A DNA stretch of 64,000 bases from Poa pratensis (Eukaryota; Streptophyta; Magnoliopsida; Poales; Poaceae): NCBI GenBank assembly GCA_947311845.1, contig CAMZMU010000055.1, forward strand, positions 20,702,465 through 20,766,464. The letters run 5' to 3'. Position numbers and translations under genes: made by a program. The first letter of the stretch is position 1, and each line of letters opens with the position of its first letter. The notes under the pieces are model-generated. The model saw only the letters and a program-made list of their open reading frames with translations. It made no database searches and was not told the origin of the DNA. Positions 10,788 to 23,742 of this stretch are shown piece after piece.

Positions 10788-13309
10788 CTCACCCGCCGCA
10801 TTTTGCCCGTGTTTCATGCACAGCAGCGCCGCGGAGGACTCGCCGGACTTGGACCACGGCCGCGGAGGAGGAGCCGAACACGCCGCCGCCGATTGAAGCT
10901 GTCCCAGCACGAACTACTCACCCCGGCACCTCCCCACTCCCTCCTCCGTCGATCCCCGTCATCGCCGCCACCACCCGAGCTCCCAGGTGAGCGAATCATG
11001 AACCTCGCCGTCGCCGGAGGCGCGGCGCCGTCCCTTTGTGGTCGTCGTCGATCGCGAGCTCCAGGCGCCGTTGGATTAGAAATCAACGGCTGCGTACCGT
11101 TTTGTTTAAGCAGACACTGACTGGTGGACCCCACCTGTCAGCTTTTTAAACTTAAACCAGTGCGCGAGTCATTTTCCACTGAGTCGCTGACGAGTGGACC
11201 CCACCCGTCAGGGATCTCATCTTTATCCAGTAAATTCGAATTTAAATCCTCTCTGAATTCAGTACTGGACACTACTTTGAAATTCAATAACTCGAGTTCT
11301 AGGAATCCAAATAAATCAAACTCAAATGTTCTGAAAATATTATAAAATTCTTTAACTCACCAAAGTGGTCTCATCTCATTTAAATAAATAATAAAGTGTA
11401 TTAATAAAAATGCTCCATAAGGTTTAAAACACAAACCATTTGTTTCTGGGGTTATATTAGTCCAAATAACTTGAAACCAATTTTGGTAGCTTTGTATTAG
11501 GATCCTTTAGCTCCCCAAATTTTGGTAGAATTAATTGAGCAGTGTAAAATCCTTAGCCTTTGGTTGAACTTCAGTAAACCCTTCTGCACTAAACCAATTA
11601 GTGTGAATTAATAGTAGGTCCAATTAAACTAAACCCAATTTTGTTAGGTCACATACAACCAAGGTTAGTTATCCCTAAAAGGATTTAATTTTTGGAGCAA
11701 CCTAATTTGTTTGGTAGCTAAAACTTGATTAAAAACCTTCTGAACTAAAACAAATGTGTAGGGAGTTTGATAACTCCAAATGACCTCAATCCAATTGGGT
11801 GGTCTTCTACACATCAGTAGCTATCCATAGAAATTTAGTTTGTGACCAACATAGAATAAATGGTGAATTGTTTGGTGTACAACTAGTTTCTGCCTTAGTT
11901 TAAAAAGAATTAAAATAAAGTTTAATTCAATTAAATTGAAACCACCTTGTGTTGTTGGTGTGTGCAGTAGATATTTATAGTATTTGTGCTTGTATTGTTG
12001 TGGTGATGTTTTGAGTTAGAGTAGTGATTGTTGGTTTGCTTGCTTAACGTTTAGACGATACCGCCGACGGTTTCATCGAGGAAGGAGGTTTCGTTGAACT
12101 CGAAGATCCGGACCAGTACCACTTTGTTGAACAAGGCAAGCTACTTCACTGAGCTTGCATTCATATACATCTATTTTTAATCTCAGGAGTTGTTCAAAAG
12201 TATCAATGATTTTGGAAAACCCTTTTTACAAATACATGAAAACTATTTTGCCACCCTATGTAGAAGTATAAGGTAGTTATTTAAAACTATAGGATGGGAA
12301 AAATAATGTTTATTCAACTCCTTTGAAAGTACTTGGAGGGAATTGAAATGCCGAAAAGTCGGTATTCAGATGGAGAAATGGAGATTGGTGATGTTTATGA
12401 AAATGCACATTGTGTCCTTGTACTTACATCCCCAGCCAAAAATCTGTGCGACCACATTTACCCACATATGGAAAAGGGCGTAGTCATATAATTTGCTCGT
12501 GTTAGTACTGGATGCCTCAATAACGAGGATAACCTCGTTCCATGAGGGGATGGTCTGAGGACCTACCCCCTGACCCGGGTCCTCTAAAGAGAAGAACGCC
12601 TAAGGGCTGATATGAATTGGAGATAGAGGATTTGTAGGGCCATTAAAATTCGCCGGGCAGAACTACGAGTCCTCACACTTAGTTTCTGAGGATTTAAGTG
12701 TCGATGGAATGTTTCGTAGTAGTAGGGTCCTATACTAGCATGAGCAAAGGACAGGCTACGGCCGGAAACTCAACTTCGCATACCCCTGGTATGGCGGGAC
12801 GTGGCTGACACGATGAGTGACCGGATGGGTGTGGGAAAAGCGTGCTACCTCTGCAGAGGGTAAAAAACTATTCGAATAGCCGAGTCCTCGGATATGGACA
12901 GTTGGGAAGAACTACTAAGGCCATGTGCAAGTTTTGAGTCAAGTTTTGGAAAGTGTGGGAAGTGAAGATGTTGTTTCTTACCTGTACCAATGAGTTGGTA
13001 CGAGGCTATTTTGTGGCTTGGCACCATGTTTGAGACATGGTCGGAAAAAGGAGAAGTTTTGGAGAAGTAACAAAAAGGGGCGATTTCTTAAAGAATAGTT
13101 ATAAACTTTTTCTTATCCTTTTCAGTAGAATTTTAGAGATGTTTTAAAAATTAAGTAAAAGTTTTAAGAAACTAGTGCTTACTCAAGTAGGGGTAGTTTG
13201 CGAGTACAATCAAATGTACTCATATTGGTTTCGTCCCTGGCTATTGTCTTAGCCAGATCTCGAGGAGCCCTACGTTGAAGGAGAGTTCGGCGACGTCTAT
13301 GCGAACTAG
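10788..13309 (+). other. Splice-like mini-gene inside the LTR of element C
   Basis: A frame open from 10788 runs to a strong splice donor (cccag/gtgagc, boundary after 10986). An acceptor (gtttag, ending 12054) starts an 81-nt block (12055-12135) that stays in frame and encodes an acidic peptide (contains FVELEDPDQYHF). It ends at a GC-type donor (aacaag/gcaag). A third block begins after the acceptor ccag (13256) and continues in frame (contains LEEPYVEGEFGDVYAN) to a TAG at 13307-13309, followed by aataaa at 13379-13384. All signals are also present in the 3' LTR. No ATG exists in the first block's frame, so translation is uncertain. What is seen is the frame and splice-site agreement; expression is inference. 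Confidence 0.4.
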
Positions 13310-13578
13310 GATCTTCACAAGTCAGCTGCCTGTCGGGTGTTGTTAGGATGGATTGGCTCTACTACCGTAGTTCCGCTGAATAAAGATGCTTGGCCCTTGA
13401 AGGCACTTATGTATAATTAGGCCGTATGGCCCTGCTTGTAAGACTTTAAAACCGGTATTGTATGGGTGTAAACTGTGGTATTCAGTTCAGATTATGTGCA
13501 ACGACAGACTGATCATGGGATCGTTGTGGTAAGCATAATCGGGTATTTCGGACAGCTAGTCCGGGGTCCCCACAGAGC

Positions 13579-13592
13579 TGGTATCAGAGCCA
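13579..13592 (+). other. Primer binding site of element C (initiator tRNA-Met)
   Basis: tggtatcagagcca lies five bases after the LTR and is the standard plant initiator-tRNA-Met primer complement. Confidence 0.93.
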
Positions 13593-13843
13593 TCCTGACT
13601 TTAGGAGACCTTAGTTAACATGGGCGTTAGCTAGGAGTTATAAAAGTTAATTTCTAAAATAAAGGAGTGAAGTATTTTCGAAAATTTCTTATCTCCCCAA
13701 CCCTCCCATTTATGCAAAAACATTACACTCATTAAGAGTTATCTTTTCCTAAGCCCTTAAAATTTTGCACACTTGCCCTCCATTAAGTTTACATTTTGTA
13801 CTCATGTCACTTAACTAACTTAAAATTTTGCTTAAACCTGTAG

Positions 13844-14697
13844 ATGGCACCCAATGTCACCGAGTTCGTCCAAGTTAGGAAGGATGGCCTGCTGATGTTC
13901 GAGCAGGACTTGTACGAGTTGAGCCAGACTTTGGGACGCCCTGTTCCAGAGTTTGAGGGAACTCAGGTCGATTCCCTCGGTGATGGGAACCTGGCCTGGC
14001 TCATCAAGTCGTCCGTCCGAGGCAGGATTCAGCCTCCCCGCTCCAGGACTTGGTCTACACCACGATGGACTCTACTTGGGTTGATGGTCTGGCCCGAGTT
14101 ATGCAGAGGCTGCTAGCCCGCCTTTGTGAGGAGCACAAGGACGAGCTGGTTGGCACTCGTTTCCAGTACTTCGGGAGACGTGACGATGAGGGAAACCCCA
14201 CCTACACCGCGCAGCACACTCTCTTCGGCGAGTACATCACCGATATGGAGGTTCTACTTCACGACACCCAGGAGAACCTGCGCGACGCTAGACTCAAGGT
14301 CCACTTCCAGCGTAGCTCCCTCGACGATGCCCGAGTCCGTGAGACCCAGCTGAAGTGGGAGAATGACAATCTCCGCCTGAAGCTGGCCCGTCAGAGGAGG
14401 ACTATCGTCAAGCTCCGCAAGAAGGTAGCGGAGCAGGACGAGATGATAGACGAGATGGAGCAGCAGGCGAACGAGATGGAGGAGGAGGGCGAGGATCTCC
14501 GCAAGGAGAACAGTGCCTTCATCAGCGATGATGAGGACTTCCTAGAGGAGATGGACTACGAGGAGGAGGACGACGAGGAGGAGATAGTCGACGAGGAGGG
14601 GGATCCGTCTGAGCCAGTTCTCGAGGAGGAGGATCCCGAGGAGCCACCCTACGACTCAGACGTTGAGATCGTCGAGCCTGAGGTTCCACCTCAGTAG
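13844..14697 (+). pseudogene. Extra ORF ahead of gag in element C (coiled coil, acidic tail), frameshifted
   Basis: A reading frame begins at the ATG at 13844 and is open to about 14040. The coding sequence then continues in another frame from about 14050 to the TAG at 14695-14697, so one frameshift near 14040 splits a protein of about 280 residues. The first part is globular-looking. The middle (about 14290-14520) is rich in E, K, R, L and Q in heptad-like order, suggesting a coiled coil. The end (14520-14690) is strongly acidic (runs such as EEEDDEEEIVDEEG) with proline at the terminus. It precedes gag on the same strand with its own start and stop. Extra ORFs ahead of gag (orf0) are, from memory, reported in some rice gypsy elements. 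Function unknown. Confidence 0.7.
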
Positions 14698-14973
14698 TCG
14701 AGTGATGAGAGCACTACCTTAGGACTGTGTCGACCCCCCCCTATGCGAGTAGAGTTTATGTGATGGTTCCTATGGAAACCATGTAGTATGTGCATTAGGT
14801 GTAGTAGGATGTTGTAAGCTTGATGTGTGAACTCCTTGATGTGACGATTGTGTTGAATAAATGTGATAGTCTTGTTTGACTAGTGTTTCATCAACCACTC
14901 CCTTTGTGACTTTATCGTTATCTCCTTAGCCAAAGCCTTGTTGCCTTGCCTCTTATATCGTATCTATTCCAGG

Positions 14974-17900
14974 ATGACGAACACTCGCCACAACCAGCAC
15001 GCGACTCCACCACCACCACCGCCGGAACCAACCCTGCCCAACTGCTTGCGATCATCATGGAGGATCGCCAAGCTGCCCGGGAAGAGCGTCAAGCTCATCT
15101 CGCCGCCCTGCAGCAACTTGCCGCTGCCCACGCCAACCAGAACAACAATGGTGGCAATGGCAATGGCGACGAGGGTGGAAATCAGCGCTCTACCCTGAGT
15201 GACTTCCAGAAGACCACACCGCCTACCTATTCCAAGGGACTTCATCCCCTGGAAGCAGATGACTGGTTACGCACTATCGAGAACGACCTGGAAGTTGCCT
15301 CGGTAAGAGAGAATGAGAAGGTCCTGTATGCTACCCACTACCTTGCTGGACCTGCAAGAGCTTGGTGGGAAACTACCAAGACCCTCCAGCAAGCGGGTCA
15401 TGTCATTACCTGGGAGGAGTTCAAGGACAAATTCCGCAAGAAGTTTATCTCTAGCGGTCTTCTCGAGAGAAAGAAAGACGAGTTCCGTAAGCTAAGGCAG
15501 GCAGGCAGAGATGTGGTCGGTTATCTGGATGAGTTTACCGATCTTGCTCGGTATGCTCCTGAAGATACCGACACGGAGAAGAAGAAGATGGAGCGCTTTC
15601 TGAACGGACTCCATGATGAGATGCAATGTGCCTTGGTTGTCCATGACTTCCGTGATCTGGAGTCACTAGTGGACAAGGCCATTCAGCTGGAGACCAAGCG
15701 CAGATCCATGTTTGAAGGCCGCAAGAGAAGGATGACTATTCAGGAAGGATCCAGCAGCCAGAAAACCCGCACCTTCCAGCCAGCCCCCAAGCCAGTTTAC
15801 CAACCACCCCCAGCTCCACGTACCAACTATCCCAACCGTCCCAACAACAGCAACCATGTCCCCCGCCCAAACACCAACAACAACTACCGCCCCAATGGCA
15901 ACAATCGTCCCGGAGGAAACACCCACACTTTTACCCCTACTACCAGTGTTGTCTGCTTTAAATGCGGCAACAAGGGTCACTACTCCCGAGAATGCCCCAA
16001 TCCCAAGGAAAACGTTCAGCGCCCCAATGCACCAGCACCCACCCCGGGGCAAGGCCGTAATGGAAATGGAAACGGCAAGAATGCTGCACCCCGTGGCAAT
16101 GCCGCTGTTGCAAGAGGCCGCCTGAACCATATTGATGCTGAGGAAGCCCAGGAAGCGCCAGATGTTGTGCTGGGTACGTTTCTTGTCAACTCAGTACCTG
16201 CAACTGTTCTGTTTGATTCTGGTGCTACCCATTCCTTCGTTACCGAAGAGTTTGTCTCTAAAGGAGGTTTGGTAGAAGAGTTCCTACCCAAGCATATGAG
16301 TATACAAATCCCTGGCTCTACCCTAGAAACCCGGAGGTTCTGTCCCAATACCCCCATAGAGATCGAAGGAGAAAATTTCCCAGTTAACCTAATCATTCTA
16401 GGAACCCAAGGCATAGATGTCATTCTGGGTATGAATTGGTTAGCAAAGTATCATGGTCGTATAGACTGTGCTAGAAGAGCAGTATCCCTCACCACAGACC
16501 AGGGAACTGAAGTGGAGTATGCCTCACCAGCCAACCAATCCCAACCCAGATGTCATGAAGGCATGTCCCGACCAGCTCTAGATGAGATCCGAGTTGTTCA
16601 TCTATTCAAGGATGTTTTCCCGGAGGAATTGCCTGGTATGCCACCAGACCGGGATATTGAGTTCGTGATTGAACTTATTCCTGGAACAGCCCCTATATCC
16701 CAGAGACCCTACCGGATGAACCCAGAAGAACTGGTGGAATTGAAGAAGCAGTTGGCTGATCTGCTCAGCAAAGGTCTGATTCGCCCAAGCGCTTCACCTT
16801 GGGGATCACCCATCATCTTCGTGGACAAAAGAGACGGTACCACACGCCTGTGTGTGGATTATCGCAAGCTCAATGACGTAACCATCAAGAACAAGTACCC
16901 ACTGCCCAAGATCGAGGATCTGTTCGATCAGATGAACGGAGCCCGAGTCTTTTCTAAGATCGATCTTCGGACAGGTTATCACCAGTTGAAGATTCGAGAG
17001 TCTGACATTCCCAAGACCGCCTTCACCACCCGATACGGATTGTTTGAATACACCGTTATGTCCTTTGGCTTAACTAATGCCCCTGCTTATTTCATGAATC
17101 TCATGAATAAGATCTTCATGGAGTACCTCGACAAGTTCGTGGTTGTCTTCATCGACGATATTCTCATCTATTCCAAGACCGAAGAAGAGCATGCTGAACA
17201 TCTTCGTCTAGTTTTGGAGACCCTCAGAGAACACCAACTGTATGCCAAGCTTAGCAAGTGTGAGTTTTGGCTTAATGAAGTTGCCTTCCTTGGACACGTG
17301 GTGTCTGCAGGAGGAATCTCTGTTGACCCCGAGAAAATCAAAGCCATTCTAGACTGGAAATCACCCACTAGCGTGACTGAAATCCGAAGTTTTCTCGGAC
17401 TAGCAGGTTATTACCGCAAGTTCGTTGAAGGATTCTCCAGTATAGCCAAACCCATGACCCAGTTGTTGAAGAAGGATAAGAAGTTTGAATGGACCCAGAA
17501 GTGTGAAGATAGTTTTCAAGAACTGAAAAAGAGACTAACTTCAGCCCCAATCCTAATCATGCCGGACGTCACCAAGAGTTTCGACGTGTATTGTGATGCT
17601 TCACGTCTCGGACTTGGTTGCGTTCTGATGCAAGAAGGAAAAGTTGTGTCGTACCTGTCTCGACAGTTGCGACCGCATGAGGAGAATTACCCAACCCATG
17701 ACCTGGAGTTAGCAGCTGTGGTTTTTGCTTTGAAAACATGGCGACCCTATCTGGTGGGTCATCGCTGTGAGGTCTATACAGATCACAAAAGCTTGAAGTA
17801 CATTTTCACTCAGAAGGAGTTGAATCTGAGACAGAGAAGGTGGATGGAATTGATTAAGGACTATGATGTCGGAATTCATTACCATCCCGGAAAAGCCAAT

Positions 17901-18161
17901 GTAGTTGCCGATGCCTTAAGCCGAAAGCCCTGCACTCTGAATGCCCTAATCCAAGCAGAGCAACCAGCCTTGTTTAAGGAGATTGAAGATTTTGGACTTG
18001 AGCTGGTTAGCCATGGATATCTTGCCAATCTAGAGTTAACCCCAACCTGTTGGATCAAATCAAAGAGGCCCAGAAAAGTCATGAGAGCATCGAAGGGATT
18101 AAAAAGAAGATACCCCTTAACAGAGCACCTGGTTTTGCTTTGGATGCTGAAGGAGTTCTGA
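14974..18161 (+). CDS. Element C gag-protease-RT-RNase H polyprotein
   Basis: The natural start is probably the ATG at 14974. A proline-rich run just downstream has shifted frame, and the main frame (open from 14946) continues for about 1070 codons. In order: gag capsid core with LDADDW-like and WWE motifs (about 15240-15370); CCHC knuckle [14 protein letters not shown] (15954-15995); aspartic protease [10 protein letters not shown] (about 16210-16240); RT with [13 protein letters not shown] (about 17140-17178) holding the catalytic DD pair; RNase H starting near [12 protein letters not shown] (about 17584). It ends prematurely at 18161 because of a frameshift near 18045, before the integrase. 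This polyprotein would build the particle and copy the RNA. RT and RNase H motifs look intact here, although the integrase part is separated. Confidence 0.93.
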
Positions 18162-18169
18162 GATTCAAA

Positions 18170-19488
18170 GGACGCCTGTGTGTGCCCGATGATAAGGAAC
18201 TTAAGGGTCTATCCTGAAAGAAGCCCACGATACCCCATACTCGATCCACCCCGGAGGAACCAAGATGTACCAAGATCTTCGTGAGAGGTTTTGGTGGCAT
18301 GGATGAAGCGAGAAATTGGTTCTTTCGTGGCTAAATGTGATATCTGTCAGCGAGTCAAAGCGGAGCACCAGCGCCCTGCAGGATTGCTCCAACCCCTTAA
18401 GACCCCCGAGTGGAAATGGGATGAAATTGGAATGGATTTTATTACCGGACTTCCTAGGTCAAACCGAGGCCATGATTCAATCTGGGTCATAGTTGATCGA
18501 TTGACCAAGGTTGCCCATTTCATTCCTGTCAACACCACTTATAGAGGAAATCAGCTAGCAGATTTGTATATTTCCAGGATAGTAAGCCTGCACGGAGTGC
18601 CTAAGAGGATTGTATCTGACAGAGGCACACAGTTCACCTCACGTTTTTGGAAAGCTCTTCACGAAGCCCTCGGAACCCACTTATCATTCAGCACAGCCTA
18701 TCATCCCCAGACTGGAGGACAGACCGAGCGAGTAAACCAGATTCTGGAAGATATGCTTCGCGCATGTGTCCTATCCTATGGCTCTAAATGGGAAGATTGC
18801 CTTCCGTTTGCAGAGTTTTCCTATAACAATAGTTATCAGTCCAGTCTGCAAATGGCCCCATTTGAGGCACTTTACGGCAAGAAGTGTCGTACACCCCTGA
18901 ACTGGTCCGAGACCGGAGAGGAAAGGTGTTTGGACCAGATACCCTCCGTGAAGCCGAAGAGCAAGTTCAACTTATCCGTGAACGACTCAAAACTGCCCAA
19001 TCCCGTCAGAAAAGTTATGCCGATCCCAAGCGTCGTGACGTCACCTTTCAGCCTGGAGATTTTGTCTATCTTCGGGTGACACCACTCAAAGGGATGCAAC
19101 GTTTCCATGTCAAAGGAAAGTTGGCACCCAGATATATCGGACCATTCAAGATTCTTGCCCGTCGTGGAGAAGTAGCCTATCAGCTAGAGTTGCCCCCGGA
19201 ATTGTCGGAATTTCATAATGTCTTCCACATTTCCTGCTCCGGAAGTGTCTTGAAGTTCCTGACCAGCCCGACGTTTTCAAGAACATTGACCACCACTCCA
19301 TCGACCTGAACCATGATCTGACTTACCGTGAGAGACCATTCAAAATTCTCGACGAAGATATTCGTCTCACCCGGAGGAACAAGATCAAGTTTTATAAAGT
19401 CCAGTGGACTAACCACTCTGAAGAGGAAGCCACTTGGGAACGGGAGGACTATCTTAGAAGCGAGTTTCCCAACCTCTTTAGCACCTAA
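18170..19488 (+). pseudogene. Element C integrase and chromodomain, frameshifted
   Basis: Continues the pol of element C in shifted frames. The HHCC zinc domain spans about 18215-18350 (ends CDICQRVKAEHQ). The catalytic core shows the first Asp in GMDFITGLP, the second in SDRGTQFTSRFW and the Glu in TERVNQILEDML. A frameshift near 18920 leads to a frame holding the C-terminal GDFVYLRV block; another near 19240 leads to a chromodomain (about 19340-19480, with FYKVQWTNHSEEEATWE) and a TAA at 19486-19488. The integrase would insert the cDNA, and the chromodomain is known in this clade to guide insertion to heterochromatin. The shifts make this copy inactive. Confidence 0.9.
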
Positions 19489-19519
19489 GCCTAGCCAATC
19501 TCGGGACGAGATTTATCCT

Positions 19520-19534
19520 AAGGGGGGAAGGATC
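19520..19534 (+). other. Polypurine tract of element C
   Basis: aaggggggaaggatc directly before the 3' LTR start at 19535, of the usual chromovirus form. Confidence 0.9.
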
Positions 19535-22500
19535 TGTAACATCCCAAATTTGTAACCCAGCTTTATTAGCCAAAAATTGTGGGCCAACAAAAACTTTTGT
19601 TATTTTATGTGTGTTGTTTGAACTTGGTTGTTTGAAGTTTTGCTTGCTATAATAAAAACTAAGAAAAGAAAAAGAAAAGAAATAAACAAATGTTAGAAAC
19701 AATAAAAATAATGTGACAAGTGTCACACTAAATCTTCAAATGAGGATTCAAAATGTTCTTCCAAACAAAAAATTCAGTGGAGAGGTTTTGATCTCTCTCA
19801 TTTCATCCTTACTCCTTTTCCTCTCTTTCTATTTTAAATTTTATTCTAAATTCTATTTTCAAATTTCCAAATGTTTCTTTAACTTGGAAAATCATCAAAA
19901 CCACCAAGCTACACTTCCAAAGTAAATAATCCAGTGGTACCACAAACCTTGGAAAAATATTTGGAAACAAACTATGAAAAGAAATTTTAGAAATTCAAAT
20001 TTTGGTTTGGTTCGGGAATTTGGTCGAGCACATGGTGATCACCACCATGTTCAACTCTGAACCGAAAATCCAACCCAAAATTGGAGCTCGATTCAGTGCA
20101 ATCAAGCACTCCAGTAGCTCCCACTCCCTCCTCTCACCTCACACACGTGAAGAAATGCGATGGAAACAAGCCAGTTGACCCGGAGCTTGAGTGCCGTGTG
20201 CGCCACGCCGATGCCGCCCATGGCGTACTGCCGCACGGGTTGTTCCCGTGGTGAGCGCAGACGCGACGCAGAGGCGACGCCGCGCCGTGCCCGCCACACC
20301 ACCCTCTTCCCTCTGCCTCTGATCGACGCGACTCGAGCGCCGCAGAGACCGCTGGCGTGCTCACTGTCCGCGACGCGACGCCACGCACTGCCGCCCGTGA
20401 TCGCCCTGTGGAGGAGGCAGAGGAGACCGTGACGCGACGCCACGCTCTGCTCAACGCGCCTCTCTCTCCCCTCTGCGTCTGCTCGAGGTGACCCAAGCGC
20501 CGCAGAGCACCCTCTCCCCCTTGCGTGTGCCTCGCCGTGCCCCGGCCAGAGCGCGCTGCGCGACGCCACCCCTGCCGAGGTCAGCGAGCAACACCGCCGC
20601 ATCCTCTCCCCGTTTCCACCGCACCACGCCGTACCTGCACCGGCTCTGCTCCAATGGCGAGCTCTCCCACTCCCCAGACCCCTCCCTGCACTGCGTCCAC
20701 GGCGAGCCGAGCCTCGCCGATAAAAGGCCACCGCACCCGTGCCTCCACACTCCCTCACACACCTCACTTGCACTCCCCCACACACCCAGTGCACCGCCAG
20801 GAGGGCGGAGCCACTGCTTCCAAGCCTCTGCTGCCCCAAAGTTCCTCGAGGTTCCGCCAGAGAAGAAGGTGGGCGTCGATCACGGCCGAGCCGTGCTGCT
20901 CTCTCCCCCTCTCTTCTCTACCCCTCACTAGCTTCACCATTACGCCCTAGCTCACCCGCCGCGTTTTGCCCGTGTTTCATGCACAGCAGCGCCGCGGAGG
21001 ACTCGCCGGACTTGGACCACGGCCGCGGAGGAGGAGCCGAACACGCCGCCGCCGATTGAAGCTGTCCCAGCACGAACTACTCACCCCGGCACCTCCCCAC
21101 TCCCTCCTCCATCGATCCCTGTCATCGCCGCCACCACCCGAGCTCCCAGGTGAGCGAATCGTGAACCTCGCCGTCGCCGGAGCCGCGGCGCCGTCCCTTT
21201 GTGGTCGTCGTCGATCGCGAGCTCCAGGCGCCGTTGGATTAGAAATCAACGGCTGCGTACCGTTTCGTTTAAGTAGACACTGACTGGTGGACCCCACCTG
21301 TCAGCTTTTTAAACTTAAACCAGCGCGCGAGTCATTTTCCACTGAGTCGCTGACGAGTGGACCCCACCCGTCAGGGATCTCATCTTTATCCAGTAAATTC
21401 GAATTTAAATCCTCTCTGAATTCAGTACTGGACACTACTTTGAAATTCAATAACTCGAGTTCTAGGAATCCAAATAAATCAAACTCAAATATTCTGAAAA
21501 GATTATAAAATTCTTTAACTCACCAAAGTGGTCTCATCTCATTTAAATAAATAATAAATGTGTATTAATAAAAATGCTCCATAAGGTTTAAAACAACAAA
21601 CCATTTGTTTCTGGGGTTATATTAGTCCAAATAACTTGAAACCAATTTTGGTAGCTTTGTATTGGATCCTTTAGCTCCCCAAATTTTGGTAGAATTAATT
21701 GAGCAGTGTAAAATCCTTAGCCTTTGGTTGAACTTCAGTAAACCCTTCTGCACTAAACCAATTAGTGTGAATTAATAGTAGGTCCAATTAAAACTAAACC
21801 CAATTTTGTTAGGTCACATACAACCAAGGTTAGTTATCCCTAAAAGGATTTAATTTTTGGAGCAACCTAATTTGTTTGGTAGCTAAAACTTGATTAAAAA
21901 CCTTCTGAACTAAAACAAATGTGTAGGGAGTTTGATAACTCCAAATGACCTCAATCCAATTGGGTGGTCTTCTACACATCAGTAGCTATCCATAGAAATT
22001 TAGTTTGTGACCAACATAGAATAAATGGTGAATTGTTTGGTGTACAACTAGTTTCTGCCTTAGTTTAAAAAGAATTAAATAAAGTTTAATTCAATTAAAT
22101 TGAAACCACCTTGTGTTGTTGGTGTGTGCAGTAGATATTTATAGTATTTGTGCTTGTATTGTTGTGGTGATGTTTTGAGTTAGAGTAGTGATTGTTGGTT
22201 TGCTTGCTTAACGTTTAGACGATACCGCCGACGGTTTCATCGAGGAAGGAGGTTTCGTTGAACTCGAAGATCCGGACCAGTACCACTTTGTTGAACAAGG
22301 CAAGCTACTTCACTGAGCTTGCATTTATATACATCTATTTTTAATCTCAGGAGTTGTTCAAAAGTATCAATGATTTTGGAAAACCCTTTTTAAAATACAT
22401 GAAAACTATTTTGCCACCCTATGTAGAAGTATAAGGTAGTTATTTAAAACTATAGGATGGGAAAAATAATGTTTATTCAAAATTCCTTTGAAAGTACTTG

Positions 22501-23737
22501 GAGGGAATTGAAATGCTGAAAAGTCGGTATTCAGATGGAGAAATGGAGATTGGTGATGTTTATGAAAATGCACATTGTGTCCTTGTACTTACATCCCCAG
22601 CCAAAAATCTGTGCGACCACATTTACCCACATATGGAAAAGGGCGTAGTCATATAATTTGCTCGTGTTAGTACTGGATGCCTCAATAACGAGGATAACCT
22701 CGTTCCATGAGGGGATGGTCTGAGGACCTACCCCCTGACCCGGGTCCTCTAAAGAGAAGAACGCCTAAGGGCTGATATGAATTGGAGATAGAGGATTTGT
22801 AGGGCCATTAAAATTCGCCGGGCAGAACTACGAGTCCTCACACTTAGTTTCTGAGGATTTAAGTGTCGATGGAATGTTTCGTAGCGGTAGGGTCCTATAC
22901 TAGCATGAGCAAAGGACAAGCTACGGCCGGAAACGCAACTTCGCATACCCCTGGTATGGCGGGACGTGGCTGACACGATGAGTGACCGGATGGGTGTGGG
23001 AAAAGCGTGCTACCTCTGCAGAGGGTAAAAAACTATTCGAATAGTCGAGTCCTCGGATATGGACAGTTGGGAAGAACTACTAAGGCCATGTGCAAGTTTT
23101 GAGTCAAGTTTTGGAAAGTGTGGGAAGTGAAGATGTCGTTTCTTACCTGTACCAATGAGTTGGTACGAGGCTATTTTGTGGCTTGGCACCATGTTTGAGA
23201 CATGGTCGGAAAAGGAGAAGTTTTGGAGAAGTAACAAAAAGGGGCGATTTCTTAAAGAATAGTTATAAACTTTTCTTATCCTTTTCAGTAGAATTTTAGA
23301 GATGTTTTAAAAATTAAGTAAAAGTTTTAAGAAACTAGTGCTTACTCAAGTAGGGGAAGTTTGTGAGTACAATCAAATGTACTCATATTGGTTTCGTCCC
23401 TGGCTATTGTCTTAGCCAGATCTCGAGGAGCCCTACGTTGAAGGAGAGTTCGGCGACGTCTATGCGAACTAGGATCTTCACAAGTCAGCTGCCTGTCGGG
23501 TGTTGTTAGGATGGGTTGGCTCTACTACCGTAGTTCCGCTGAATAAAGATGCTTGGCCCTTGAAGGCACTTATGTATAATTAGGCCGTATGGCCCTGCTT
23601 GTAAGACTTTAAAACCGGTATTGTATGGGTGTAAACTGTGGTATTCAGTTCAGATTATGTGCAACGACAGACTGATCATGGGATCGTTGTGGTAAGCATA
23701 ATCGGGTATTTCGGACAGCTAGTCCGGGGTCCCCACA
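19535..23737 (+). repeat. 3' LTR of element C
   Basis: Matches 9362-13574 along its length with scattered single-base changes and small indels. It ends ccccaca at 23737, next to the second ctgat target copy. The TATA-like box, both splice-like blocks and the aataaa of the 5' LTR are all conserved here. Confidence 0.95.
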
Positions 23738-23742
23738 CTGAT

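Larger units (their letters stand above)
9362..13574 (+). repeat. 5' LTR of element C
   Basis: Begins tgtaacatccc and ends gtccccaca. It has an AT-rich U3, a GC-rich block at 10000-11000 with a TATA-like box at 10555-10564, a long AT-rich middle and an aataaa near 13379. Many overlapping GC-rich ORFs at 9965-11134 are compositional. A conserved splice-like unit inside the LTR is described separately. The 3' copy is very similar throughout. Confidence 0.95.
9362..23737 (+). mobile_element. Element C: Tekay/Del-type chromovirus with 4.2-kb LTRs
   Basis: The innermost and youngest insertion. Flanked by the perfect target duplication ctgat (9357-9361 and 23738-23742) inside the pol of element B. 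LTRs are 9362-13574 (4213 bp) and 19535-23737 (4203 bp), unusually long. Order: LTR, initiator-tRNA-Met primer site, an extra ORF ahead of gag, gag with a CCHC knuckle, protease, RT, RNase H, integrase, chromodomain, PPT, LTR. The integrase-linked chromodomain identifies a chromovirus; the very long LTRs and chromodomain style fit the Tekay/Del clade. The gag-to-RNase H frame is open over about 1070 codons, but frameshifts elsewhere disable the element. Confidence 0.95.

Noticed and set aside
9965..11134. Many long overlapping ORFs on both strands (up to 263 codons) in the LTR of C, repeated at 20102-21297
   Set aside because: Open in nearly all frames because of high GC and Arg/Pro/Ala-rich composition; no domain; they shift between the two LTR copies.
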